Source: Prevotella sp. (GTDB lineage Bacteria > Bacteroidota > Bacteroidia > Bacteroidales > Bacteroidaceae). From it: a stretch of 64,000 bases of DNA. Below the pieces are notes generated by a model. The model was not told the DNA's origin, ran no database searches, and saw nothing but the letters and a program-made list of their open reading frames with translations. The stretch lies in the NCBI GenBank assembly GCA_024695815.1, contig JAILHK010000034.1, positions 186,001 through 250,000 on the forward strand. Reading direction: 5' to 3'. Of the stretch, positions 1 through 8,971 are shown piece by piece (positions within the stretch are counted from its first letter, which is position 1; every line of letters begins with the position of its first letter). The position numbers were made by a program, and so were the translations under genes.

Positions 1-1
1 G

Positions 2-73
2 CTGTTGAAGGTGGATCAAGCCTTCCGCGAAGAGATGAACAGCATTGAACATTCGTTTAAGTTGAAACAATAG
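2..73 (+). CDS. C-terminal end of an unidentified protein
   Basis: Frame 2 is open from the window edge to a TAG at 71-73 and encodes the last 23 residues of a protein, a charged, probably helical tail ending HSFKLKQ. It is too short to assign to a family. The strong hairpin and T-run that follow support this being a real gene end. The body of the gene lies outside the window. Confidence 0.6.
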   Translation: MLKVDQAFREEMNSIEHSFKLKQ

Positions 74-93
74 TTTTTAGATAGCATATAATG

Positions 94-132
94 AAAACGC
101 CCGTTCAGTTCGAACGGGCGTTTTTGTTTTTT
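94..132 (+). terminator. Rho-independent terminator, possibly bidirectional
   Basis: A hairpin with a 9-bp G+C-rich stem (98-106 with 112-120) and loop AGTTC is extended by A/T pairs and followed by a T-rich run (121-132). It ends the + strand gene at 73. On the minus strand it lies 50 bp beyond the lyase gene that stops at 183, with a shorter T-run, so it may stop both. Confidence 0.85.
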
Positions 133-182
133 CCTTTTGGGGGGCAGCGGCTGAGCCGTTGCTTGCGGAGAAGCGTGGGACT

Positions 183-2309
183 TTATTTTGCCAGGTATTT
201 CCTGCCGTTGATGATGTAGATGCCGTGCTGAGGCTTCTCGATGCGCTGGCCCTGCAGGTTGTAGTACCTTGGGGCCTGGGTGGTTGGTGCGCTCTGCACT
301 TCCTGGATGCCTGTAGCATCTACGCCTTGGAATGACTCGATGTAGTCGGGCAGGTAGTAGCCCAGGTGCGGTGGCTGGTTGTAGGCCACGTTCTGCCAGC
401 AGATGCCCATACGATACACATGGTCGTGCATCAGGGTAGGTACGCGGTACTGGGTGGGATAAGCAGACGTGTAGATGTTCAGCGTAGCACTGTCGGTCTT
501 GCTCCACAGAATCAGCTCTTCGCGCCAGTCGCCAAAGATATCGGCGGTGAGGCAGGGCGTAGCCTTCGTGCTGTTGCATGAGGCGGGGCTACCATAGGCC
601 GCCACGGCGTTTCTGTTGAAGCCTAGGCCCAGCGGTGTTGCAGCACCATTGTTCCACTTATTGATGGTCACATCGTCGAGCATCTCCTCGTACATGTCGC
701 CATCCCAGTAGATTCGGAAGTTCATACCGGGATTAGCTGAGGCGATTGAGGTGCCTTTGATGGTATAAGAGTCCAACTGGGTGGCATAGGTAAACTCGCA
801 GCCACGGTGGTTGGCATCGAAATCGGCTGCGATGCCACGACCGGTATCTCGGTCGCGGGTGCGGCGAATGATGATCTCACCCGTCAGTGCGTCGTGCAGG
901 TCAGCACCATAGTCTGCTACCGACTCTTCGTGAACGTCAAACACCTCGTAGCCCGGACGGTCGGGGTCAAGGTCGGCCAGATGGATGGCATCGCCATGGC
1001 CGAAGCCAACGGCATAAAGCAACTTACCATCATTGTCCACAGCACCGCTTCCCCAGATGATCTCGTCCTTGCCGTCGCCATCGACATCGCCCACGCTGAG
1101 GTTGTGGTTGCCATTGCCGAACATGGTGTAGTAAGAACCTACGCCACTGGTGTTCGTGCTGTATGTTTTAGTGGTCTTGTTCCAGTTGGCATCATAGAGT
1201 TCTACGGTGGTCTTGCTTACACTGGCGTGCAACCACTTGTGCTTCAGTTGGCTGCCATCGAAGTCCACAGCCCACAGGTAGGCACGGGTATAGTAGCCGC
1301 GACACATCACGGCGCTGGGATTCTTGTCGGGGCCGTCTAGGTAGGCCACGCAAGCCAGATGGCGATCGGCACGATTGCCGTAGGCATCGTTCCAGAAGTT
1401 CTTGGCAGGGTGCTTGTCGCTGCGGTTGAAGTTGCCAGCACGGTTGGGGTTATACCAAATGGTGTGGATAGCCTTGCCTGTAAGTCCTTCGAAGACGGTC
1501 AGGTATTCAGGGCCGCTCAGGATGTGGCCTGTTCCCTTGTCCACAGTGCCATTGTCACGATAGTCAGCAGTATTGTCTGCCGTTGAGATCTGCGTGTCTG
1601 TAGCTGCTTTGTTGACATAGTTGCCAAGTCCATCCTTTGAACCGGGCGCTGTCTTGCAAATCATCTCTGCCTTGCCGTCGCCATCGAAGTCATATACCAT
1701 GAACTGGGTGTAGTGGGCGCCAGCTCGGCAGTTGATACCCAAGTTGATTCGCCACAACTTGGTGCCGTCTAGTTTGTAGCAGTCGAAGATGACTGGGTTT
1801 GAGTTTCCAGAGTTAGAATTGTCCTTAGAGTTCTCAGGGTCCCATTTCAGGATGATCTCATACTCGCCGTCGCCATCCACATCGCCCACCGAACAGTCGT
1901 TGGGGAAGTAGGCATAGCCATCAACTTTCGCCGGGCGGTCAAGATGAAGGCTCAGGTACGAGCTCTTCCAAGGCTTCACTTCCTTGGTGGTATCCACGGC
2001 CACACCTTTCTGATAGGTCACCACCTGAAAGGCATCGTTGGTTGTGCCACTGACACTCAGCGAGGTGGCCGTGAGAATATTCTTCTTGTATGATTTTCCG
2101 TTTTTTAGCAGTTCGAAACTGGTTTGCTGTGTGTCGGTGCCAAGCAGACGCCAGCTGACAAACACCTTGCCAGACGTGGTGGGCAGGACAACGAGTCCGC
2201 GGTCTAACTTCTCCATCTGTGTGGTGGCTGTGTCAGACGGCTTCTGTGCATGGCCTGCTGTCATTGCCAGCAGACCGCACATCAAAGTGAGGATGCTCTT
2301 TTTATTCAT
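183..2309 (-). CDS. Rhamnogalacturonan lyase, family PL11, secreted by T9SS
   Basis: The 708-residue protein matches the YesW/YesX type of rhamnogalacturonan lyase (PL11), which cleaves the rhamnose-galacturonate backbone of pectin RG-I by beta-elimination. A signal peptide (MNKKSILTLMCGLLAMTAGHA) is followed by the LDRGLVVL start of the lyase domain. Asp-rich calcium-binding loops of the eight-bladed propeller are visible (GDVDGDGEYE, DFDGDGKAE, GDVDGDGKDE). The last 30 residues, YNLQGQRIEKPQHGIYIING and on to the end, look like a T9SS sorting tail, implying export to the cell surface or medium. The start ATG overlaps the TGA of the upstream lyase (ATGA), so translation is probably coupled. 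Endo versus exo action cannot be told from sequence reading alone. Confidence 0.9.
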   Translation of the reverse strand: MNKKSILTLMCGLLAMTAGHAQKPSDTATTQMEKLDRGLVVLPTTSGKVFVSWRLLGTDTQQTSFELLKNGKSYKKNILTATSLSVSGTTNDAFQVVTYQKGVAVDTTKEVKPWKSSYLSLHLDRPAKVDGYAYFPNDCSVGDVDGDGEYEIILKWDPENSKDNSNSGNSNPVIFDCYKLDGTKLWRINLGINCRAGAHYTQFMVYDFDGDGKAEMICKTAPGSKDGLGNYVNKAATDTQISTADNTADYRDNGTVDKGTGHILSGPEYLTVFEGLTGKAIHTIWYNPNRAGNFNRSDKHPAKNFWNDAYGNRADRHLACVAYLDGPDKNPSAVMCRGYYTRAYLWAVDFDGSQLKHKWLHASVSKTTVELYDANWNKTTKTYSTNTSGVGSYYTMFGNGNHNLSVGDVDGDGKDEIIWGSGAVDNDGKLLYAVGFGHGDAIHLADLDPDRPGYEVFDVHEESVADYGADLHDALTGEIIIRRTRDRDTGRGIAADFDANHRGCEFTYATQLDSYTIKGTSIASANPGMNFRIYWDGDMYEEMLDDVTINKWNNGAATPLGLGFNRNAVAAYGSPASCNSTKATPCLTADIFGDWREELILWSKTDSATLNIYTSAYPTQYRVPTLMHDHVYRMGICWQNVAYNQPPHLGYYLPDYIESFQGVDATGIQEVQSAPTTQAPRYYNLQGQRIEKPQHGIYIINGRKYLAK

Positions 2310-5300
2310 TTGATGATAATTTTCTTTCCGTTTCTGATGTATATGCCCTTCTTTGTTGGCTTGTCAATAGGCATGCCGCCCAGGTTGAATAGTTGGCCAT
2401 GGGCATCGTTTTGCTGCAGGGTCTTGACAGCAGTGGCTTCTATGACGCGCAGCTTACCCTCCTTTTTCAGCAGCTCTGACGTGTCCCATTCAAGACCGCT
2501 AGGCAGGGTGGGCAGGTTGATGATGACAGACGACGAGGTGGCCAGTCGGCCCACTTTCCAGAGTATGACCTCCTCACCAGCTTTGGGACTGACACCGCTC
2601 CACGTCACATTGATCTCTTCTGTAATAGATAGCGTGCCCACGGCTTCAATCTTGGTGTTTGTGCTGTTGCCGCGCGCTCTGGTCACCTTCATGTTGACCT
2701 TCTTCACCGAGTAGACGCCGGCACCAGAGAGTGTCGCATTATCGTCGATAGCACCGATGGTGATGTTTTTACCATTGTTGTTGAAGATACCGTGAATGGT
2801 GGCCTTGGCCAGACCATAGCTGTTGTCCCACATGATGGAAGGATCGTAAGAGCCCGTCTTCAGATTTTGGAAGTTGATGGTGCCTTCAAACTGGCTCCAG
2901 TCGCCTTGCATCTGTGAACGTGTGTTGGTGACATTGACCGTCAGCTTGCCCTTACCCGTCAGTTTGCCTTTGTAGTAGCAGCGAGAGTCGAGTGTCCATG
3001 TGGCAGTCTTACCCTCGGGCACGTTGACGTTGGCCCTGTTGGTGGAGTAGCTATACATGTTGTCGGGGTCTTTCAGTGTGCCTCCGTTCAGTGTGATGTT
3101 GGTGGGGTAGGTGTGTACGTCGCTAATCTCGCCACCATGAACAGTGCCCTGGTTCACCACGAGTTCTCCATACTGAGCGTTTCCTTGAACCTGCAGCGTG
3201 CCATTACCAGTCTTGACCAACTGCTTGCCAGAACCGCTGATGGCGCCATTGTGTGTCAGTGTTATGCCGTTGTCCACGTTGATCGTTCCAACAGAAGTAA
3301 TGGCGAAGGGATGCGACGTTGACATGGTCTTTAGGATGTTCAATGTACCATTGTTAAACGTCAGCTTGTTCTTGGCGCTGCCCAGCGCAGCATAGTCCAC
3401 ACCGTCGTTGTTGGCCAGCGAAGCTACCGAAAGCCTTCCACCGTTCAGGTAGATAGCGCCCGTGAATTTGTTGGTGTTGGTGATGTTCACCTGACCCTCG
3501 CCCTGAAGGGTTATCGAGGTGTTGTCGATGATGCTGCCTTCACCGCTCAGCGTGAAGTTCTTGCTGTTGTTGGCAAAGACGATGCTGCCTGGTGCAACGA
3601 CACCTTGGATGGTGATGTCTGACTTGCTAGCCTGGTCGTTGAAGGTCACCTCATCGCCAGTTACAAATATGATACTCTCGTTGTCGCGCTTGAAGTTTTC
3701 AGTCTCTCCGAAGTCCCATATGCCGTCTTCACCGCCGTCCCAGATGATGCTGGTAGCATCGCGAAGTTTGATGATGACTAGATAGAGCTTACCTTCTTCA
3801 TAAGCCAAAGCTACCTTTTTCTTTTCAAATCCCTCCAAGACGATATCGTTGATGTTGCCTTCGATGGTTGTGATGTCGCCCAACAGATAGTTGCCGTCAG
3901 GTAGAGCATCGATATCGGCGTTGTTGAATTGGAACACTGGTGCTGCATACTCTGGGCCATATTGCCAGTCTTTCTTCTCAATGACGAGCTTCTGGGCATT
4001 GACCTTGTCAGCAGTTCCCGTCTTGGCAATGTCGAAGACCACGCGCGAACCGAAGCCCAGAGCCAGTGTGGTGGTGGTGAGGTTGCCCGTGGCGTTCTTG
4101 CCGCCAGGATAGATGGTGGCATTATAGTCGGCCTTGATGCCGCCGTTGAACGTGCCGCCATTACTGATCAGGTTGGTGTGGCGGTTCAGCCATACACTAC
4201 TTGACTGCATGGTACCGTCAAACTGCAGCGTGCCGGCCCATACATCGGTGTTGCCGGTGTAGGTCTCGGTGACGTTGGGCAGCACCAGTGTGCCGTCGCC
4301 CTGCTTCACCAGGCGCATACTGCCTGTGAAGGCACCGCCAGTCAGCGTGTGGGTAAAGTAGCTGCGGGTGATATTATTGTTGTTGTCGTGGCCCTGTACC
4401 CAGCTGGGCGCATTGTCAAAGAAGATGTAGGGCGATGCATCATCGGCCACGCTGACGGTCATGTCGTTGGTCTCGGCCAGCATCACCTGCTTGTTGTTCA
4501 GGGCCGTGCCGATGCTACTGCCGTTCTGAATCTCGGTGCGGTTGGTGTTGGTCAGAGCGGGTGGGGCAGTGGTGATGCCTTCCAATTCGCCCAGGAAGTA
4601 GCTGACGTGGGGTGGCTGGTTGTAACCGTTCATCTGCCACACCATGGCGTTGCGGTACTGCATGTCGTGCCACAACGTGTAGTTGCGCCACGTGGTGGGA
4701 ATGGTAGTGGTGTAGATACGGATCTTATTATCGGCCGTGCGGGCAATCACCTCCTCGCGCCAGTCGCCAAACAGGTCGCCCTGATAGCAGGGGGTGCCCT
4801 TGGTGTCGTTGTTGGTCAGCGAGCCAGCCAGCGTCTCCAGCATGCCCTTGTTATACTTATAGATAGCGATGGCCGTGTTCTTACCGTTCGAGTAGTTCAG
4901 TCCCTCGTCGCAGAGGTCGCCATCCCAGTAGATGCGGAAGTTGTCGGGTATGCCCCCTTTGTTCATGCCACTGATGTAGTCGGCGGTGACACAGCTGATG
5001 GGATTGTCGTAGCCTGAGAAGCCCATGGCACCGGGATAGTCGTTAGAGAAGTTGCCGGCTATGCAGCGACCGTCGTCCTTGCTGCTGACAAAGCGGTGGT
5101 ATATTTTCGCTGTGGTGGCGTCGCGGTAGTTGTTGCCGGGGTTGTCTTCCAGGCAGGCAAAGATTTCATGACCATGCTTGTAGGGGTTGAAGTCGCTGTG
5201 ATGCTGAGCATCGCCATGCCCCAGCCCCGTTGTCGACAGGCCCTTGCCGTTGTCGTCGATCACCATCGAGCCGAAGCATATCTCGTCGCGTCCGTCCCAG

Positions 5301-6418
5301 TCAACATCGGCAATGGCGTAGTTGTGGTAGCCGTTGCCATACCAGGGCGAGCTGCTGTCGTTGCAGTTCCAGCGCCAGCGTACAGAGAGCTCGTGAGTGG
5401 CGGGATTAACGTCCAGTGCAATCATCTTATGACGGGTGTAGATGCCTCGCGCCAGGAAGATGCTGGGCTTGCGACCGTCCAGATAGGGTGCACCGAAGAA
5501 GTGCTTTGACGAGCGGTGGCCGTAGCCGTCGCCCCACGCCTTTTCCAGGTCGGTCTCGCCATCCTCCAGTCGTTTCAGGGGGTATTCCATGATTTGATAG
5601 GGCACACCGGTCTCACCATTCAGATAGACCAGATACTCGGCACCGTCGTGCATAAACCAGTTGGCGCCGCCGCCCGTGGCTGCGCGGTAGTTCTTGGTCT
5701 GGTCGCCAACAACGTGGGGAGTACCGTTCACATCGTAGATGGTGGTGCCGTCGGCAGCACGCATGATGACCTCCGCCTTGCCGTCGCCGTCCCAGTCGTA
5801 GGCTGCAATGTTCTGCTCGTTGTTCTGGAAGTCGCCCATGTTAGGACCGCAGTTGATGTACCACAGGCGTGTGCCATCCATTTTCAGACACTCAAAGAGG
5901 CTATACTCCTTGGTGTCCACGCCGTCAATCTTCGGACCGTTCTTGGGGTACGACTGCGAGATCTCGCTCTGGTTGTCGAACTTCATCAGCATCTCCACCT
6001 GTCCATCGCCATCGACGTCGGCGCAGCATACATCGTTGGGCACATACACAGACTTCAGGCCGCTGTGTGTGGGAGTAATCTCCTTGTAGTTGCTGGCCCA
6101 TACGTCGGCCACCTTGCTGCCCGTGGCTTCCTCTACGCCGCTTACCACCGCCTTGACCGTATATTTACTGTCGGTGGTTCCGGCAGCATCCTTAAAGTTT
6201 GAAACCTCCAGGTTCGAGGCCACCTGTGTGCCGTTGCGATAGAGGTTGTACTTCACATCGTAGTACTCCTCGCCGAGAATACGCCAGGAGCAGAACACAC
6301 CGTCGGCCGTCTTGATAGCGGTAAGTCCACGATCCAGCGCATCGGTGCGGCGCTGTGCAAAGCCGTTGGTAGCCGTTGTTAGCAACAGTGCTGATAGGAA
6401 TAAGAGTTTTTTCTTCAT
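2306..6418 (-). CDS. Large PL11 rhamnogalacturonan lyase with autotransporter-type repeat tail
   Basis: This 1370-residue protein has a signal peptide ending NGFA, then a PL11 lyase domain of about 610 residues (LDRGLTAI, DVDGDGQVE, DWDGDGKAE, DVDWDGRDE, and NGYNQPPHVSYFLGE near its end). About 700 more residues follow, rich in G, N, T and S with patterns such as KQGDGTLVL, VKTGNGTLQV and GTLQFDG. These resemble the autotransporter-associated beta-strand (PATR) repeats that build beta-helices. The C terminus, KGIYIRNGKKIIIK, is a T9SS sorting tail, so the helix is probably a stalk or glycan-binding scaffold rather than a type V translocator (inference). It is first in a two-gene unit and its TGA overlaps the next ATG. 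Confidence 0.88.
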   Translation of the reverse strand: MKKKLLFLSALLLTTATNGFAQRRTDALDRGLTAIKTADGVFCSWRILGEEYYDVKYNLYRNGTQVASNLEVSNFKDAAGTTDSKYTVKAVVSGVEEATGSKVADVWASNYKEITPTHSGLKSVYVPNDVCCADVDGDGQVEMLMKFDNQSEISQSYPKNGPKIDGVDTKEYSLFECLKMDGTRLWYINCGPNMGDFQNNEQNIAAYDWDGDGKAEVIMRAADGTTIYDVNGTPHVVGDQTKNYRAATGGGANWFMHDGAEYLVYLNGETGVPYQIMEYPLKRLEDGETDLEKAWGDGYGHRSSKHFFGAPYLDGRKPSIFLARGIYTRHKMIALDVNPATHELSVRWRWNCNDSSSPWYGNGYHNYAIADVDWDGRDEICFGSMVIDDNGKGLSTTGLGHGDAQHHSDFNPYKHGHEIFACLEDNPGNNYRDATTAKIYHRFVSSKDDGRCIAGNFSNDYPGAMGFSGYDNPISCVTADYISGMNKGGIPDNFRIYWDGDLCDEGLNYSNGKNTAIAIYKYNKGMLETLAGSLTNNDTKGTPCYQGDLFGDWREEVIARTADNKIRIYTTTIPTTWRNYTLWHDMQYRNAMVWQMNGYNQPPHVSYFLGELEGITTAPPALTNTNRTEIQNGSSIGTALNNKQVMLAETNDMTVSVADDASPYIFFDNAPSWVQGHDNNNNITRSYFTHTLTGGAFTGSMRLVKQGDGTLVLPNVTETYTGNTDVWAGTLQFDGTMQSSSVWLNRHTNLISNGGTFNGGIKADYNATIYPGGKNATGNLTTTTLALGFGSRVVFDIAKTGTADKVNAQKLVIEKKDWQYGPEYAAPVFQFNNADIDALPDGNYLLGDITTIEGNINDIVLEGFEKKKVALAYEEGKLYLVIIKLRDATSIIWDGGEDGIWDFGETENFKRDNESIIFVTGDEVTFNDQASKSDITIQGVVAPGSIVFANNSKNFTLSGEGSIIDNTSITLQGEGQVNITNTNKFTGAIYLNGGRLSVASLANNDGVDYAALGSAKNKLTFNNGTLNILKTMSTSHPFAITSVGTINVDNGITLTHNGAISGSGKQLVKTGNGTLQVQGNAQYGELVVNQGTVHGGEISDVHTYPTNITLNGGTLKDPDNMYSYSTNRANVNVPEGKTATWTLDSRCYYKGKLTGKGKLTVNVTNTRSQMQGDWSQFEGTINFQNLKTGSYDPSIMWDNSYGLAKATIHGIFNNNGKNITIGAIDDNATLSGAGVYSVKKVNMKVTRARGNSTNTKIEAVGTLSITEEINVTWSGVSPKAGEEVILWKVGRLATSSSVIINLPTLPSGLEWDTSELLKKEGKLRVIEATAVKTLQQNDAHGQLFNLGGMPIDKPTKKGIYIRNGKKIIIK

Positions 6419-6454
6419 ATTGTTTTAGTATTGTTATCGTTATTAGTTCGTGGG

Positions 6455-6462
6455 CAAAGATA
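6455..6462 (-). promoter_or_regulatory. Promoter of the PL11 pair
   Basis: The minus strand reads TATCTTTG, a perfect TAnnTTTG -7 element, with a TTG 18 bp upstream as a partial -33. It lies 37 bp before the lyase start. The two lyases therefore have their own promoter, separate from the SusC/SusD operon, which ends at a terminator further upstream. Confidence 0.7.
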
Positions 6463-6550
6463 TGAAAATTCTGTTAAACACAACAGAAATAATTGGTTTT
6501 TAACTTGTGGAATTTGAGAGAAAAGAGGTTTAACCGTAGTAAACCACATG

Positions 6551-6700
6551 TGCGATTTTGGTACCACCACTTGGTAGCGTGATTACCACCGCTTGGTAGC
6601 CTCAGTACCACGGCTTGGTAGTGTGACTACCGACGCTTGGTAGCCTCAGTACCAACGCCTGGTACGACCAGTACCAAAACGTGGTACTGATTTTGGTACT
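6551..6700. repeat. 22-bp-period palindromic array A
   Basis: The core TACC-N7-GGTA occurs six times with TACC at 6562, 6584, 6606, 6628, 6650 and 6672, exactly 22 bp apart, and GGTA 11 bp after each. The 7-bp gaps between cores vary (GCGTGAT, GCCTCAG, GTGTGAC, GCCTCAG, CGACCAG). Most cores read TACCNNNGCTTGGTA or close variants. A decayed seventh GGTA lies at 6695, in register. The array sits upstream of the PL11 promoter and after the terminator of the upstream operon. It fills most of a 375-bp gap with no gene. Confidence 0.85.
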
Positions 6701-6710
6701 GAGAGAATAC

Positions 6711-6743
6711 AAAAATCCCCACAACCTGTTGGCTGTGGGGATT
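6711..6743 (-). terminator. Terminator of the SusC/SusD/secreted-protein operon
   Basis: Read on the minus strand, the arm AATCCCCACAGCC pairs with GGTTGTGGGGATT (one mismatch, 4-nt loop) and is followed by TTTTT-G. It lies about 50 bp after the stop of the secreted-protein gene. Confidence 0.9.
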
Positions 6744-6793
6744 GGTATTGTTTGTTCGCGTTCGGAAGAATACAAACGAGTTTGATTCTTCGC

Positions 6794-8914
6794 TTACTTA
6801 ATCACAAACTTTTTACCCTGCTTAACGTAAACACCCTTATTCAGGCTGTTCATGTTCATACGAACACCGTTCATGTTGTAAACAGGAGCGTTGTGGTCAG
6901 AAACCACCTTGTTGTAGTTCATCTCGTTGATGCCTGCAGGATTGTTGTCGGGAGTCAGAACGAGGACGCGGTTCAGGGCTGTATCAACACGATAGAGCTG
7001 GAAGGTCTCCAGACCAGTGTGCACCTCGTTTACACCACCCAGGTGAGCAGCCTTGTAAGTAGCAATAGCTGTTTCAGGTTCGGTACCAACGGGGAACTGT
7101 GGGTGGATAGAGCCACCACCATAGTTGTCAATCTTAGAAACAATGATGAAGTCCTCATCGGTCAGACCGTCAACACCCATAGTAACGTTGTTGATAACGA
7201 TAGCGGCATAAGTCATGCTCTCGTTGATATAGAAGTCACCACCATCACCCAGGTTACCAGAGAAGCATAGACCGATACCCTCGTACATCTTCACGTTGGT
7301 GCTACCGCCTACATGTCCCAGATGGTCCGTCTTAGGCTGTCCTTCTTCATAGTACTTTGTAATAGAAGGTGATACGTTAACAGAGTCGTGCCAGAGATAC
7401 ATAGGAGCAAACAGAGTAGCAGCAGTTTCTTCGTTCAGTTTAGACTGCAGATACTGATAGCGCTTGATGGCCTCATAGTTCTGAGTTGTAGGACCGTAAA
7501 CGGGAACATTAGTCCAGATAGTGTTCTGATCATCATCTTTCTCGCCAGAGTCAACCTGATAGTACATACGCATACGGCCAGTCCAGTTGTTCTCACCAGA
7601 GGTGGTTTCAGAGTCAAGATCGTCCATAGCAACAAAGCCCTTATCGGTAAGCTCGGTGCCAGTCATGTGCTGGAAGTCAATATCGTTCTTGATGGCGAAA
7701 GCCTGATTGTTTTCAACGTTGACGGTTGTTGTTCCGAATCCAGGAGCAATAGTCTGGATAGTCAGGATACCCTTATCCTCAACATTAACTTTTACACCAT
7801 TCAGCTGATCCTCTGCTTTCTGGATAACTTTGTCGCCAGACTTGAACTCGTAAGCAATGAAAATCTGGGGCTTGGTGGGAACCTCACTATTGTCAACTGT
7901 GATGGTGTACTCCTTAGCATATCCCTTTGAAGCATTGGTGATTGTGGCTACAGCAGCGGGAAGTTGGAACAGAACGCATTCTACTTCTGCAGTTACCTTT
8001 TCAGATGTAGCTTCGCCAGAAGTTGTCCAAACCTCGAGTGTACCAGAGGTTGAAGTGATGTACTGATAAGAACCATCGCAGTCTGAATACTCAATTTCCT
8101 GTTCTTGGCCATCGGTACCCTTTACGTGCAGAGTCTCTCCCTCGAGGAAGGCAATGGTGTAGGTACGCTCTGTACCGTTCACACCAGTCAGGGCTACAGA
8201 AGGAACGTTAGCAAAGTCTTGTTGGGTGATAACCTGAACCTTGAGGTTGTCAAGCTGAAGAACACTCGAATAGCGAGCTGCATAGATGTTCAAACCAGAA
8301 GCCAGCATGTTTGTGCCAGCGGCAAAAGTACGTTTACCTTCTGCCTTAACATCTGATGAATTGATCTGTGACGTAATCTGATAAGACAGTTCATGTGCTA
8401 AGGTGTCGATATCAATAAAGATAGAATACCACGCACCGGCTTCAACAGCAAATGTGTTCTCAGTGTCGCCATTGATGAAAAACAGATTGTGATTGTCTGC
8501 TGACTCCGTGATTGAGAACAAGGTGCTCTCTTTAGCATTGATGACGCCATTGTTTGCAGCGGGCTTTGTGCCAGAGAATAAAGCAAACTCAGTACCAAAC
8601 TGATTATTAGCAGCTGTGGCATAGCACCATTCGAACTCAATGTGATATTTTGCCTCGGGTAGATTGTCGGCAAAAACGCTCTCACCCCATAAAGCATAGC
8701 AGTTGCGGCCATTGTTGCCACCCAAACTGAACTGGAAAAATTTACCGAAATCGTCACCAGCAATTGCCATACCGCCTGCCAAGTTTGGAGATGTCCATCC
8801 CCATGAGGCAACATCACCAGACTCATAGTCTTGGCTAACCAGGTTGATAATACCTGCATTAGCACCTGTTACCATAGCCACAAAGGCCGTTAGTAAAAGA
8901 TAAAATTTCTTCAT
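6794..8914 (-). CDS. Secreted T9SS-tailed protein of unknown function
   Basis: The 706-residue protein has a signal peptide (MKKFYLLLTAFVAMVTGANA) and ends in a T9SS sorting tail (GVRMNMNSLNKGVYVKQGKK, then FVIK). Residues 25-230 look like a lectin-like beta-sandwich (QDYESGDVASWGW, LQLDNLKVQ), and beta-rich Ig-like segments follow. No catalytic motif is recognised. It is the last gene of the two-SusC/D operon, 57 bp after susD with no TAnnTTTG promoter between them, so a surface glycan-binding or accessory role is likely by position. An unrecognised enzyme domain cannot be excluded. Confidence 0.65.
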   Translation of the reverse strand: MKKFYLLLTAFVAMVTGANAGIINLVSQDYESGDVASWGWTSPNLAGGMAIAGDDFGKFFQFSLGGNNGRNCYALWGESVFADNLPEAKYHIEFEWCYATAANNQFGTEFALFSGTKPAANNGVINAKESTLFSITESADNHNLFFINGDTENTFAVEAGAWYSIFIDIDTLAHELSYQITSQINSSDVKAEGKRTFAAGTNMLASGLNIYAARYSSVLQLDNLKVQVITQQDFANVPSVALTGVNGTERTYTIAFLEGETLHVKGTDGQEQEIEYSDCDGSYQYITSTSGTLEVWTTSGEATSEKVTAEVECVLFQLPAAVATITNASKGYAKEYTITVDNSEVPTKPQIFIAYEFKSGDKVIQKAEDQLNGVKVNVEDKGILTIQTIAPGFGTTTVNVENNQAFAIKNDIDFQHMTGTELTDKGFVAMDDLDSETTSGENNWTGRMRMYYQVDSGEKDDDQNTIWTNVPVYGPTTQNYEAIKRYQYLQSKLNEETAATLFAPMYLWHDSVNVSPSITKYYEEGQPKTDHLGHVGGSTNVKMYEGIGLCFSGNLGDGGDFYINESMTYAAIVINNVTMGVDGLTDEDFIIVSKIDNYGGGSIHPQFPVGTEPETAIATYKAAHLGGVNEVHTGLETFQLYRVDTALNRVLVLTPDNNPAGINEMNYNKVVSDHNAPVYNMNGVRMNMNSLNKGVYVKQGKKFVIK

Positions 8915-8971
8915 AATTAAAGAGATTAAATTAGTAAATTAATGCTGTTAGTTATAATAATAGTTATTCTA

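Noticed and set aside
4349..6202. Long + strand ORFs opposite the large PL11 gene
   Set aside because: They are Val/Ala-rich mirror frames of a well-supported lyase and show no start signals or family features.
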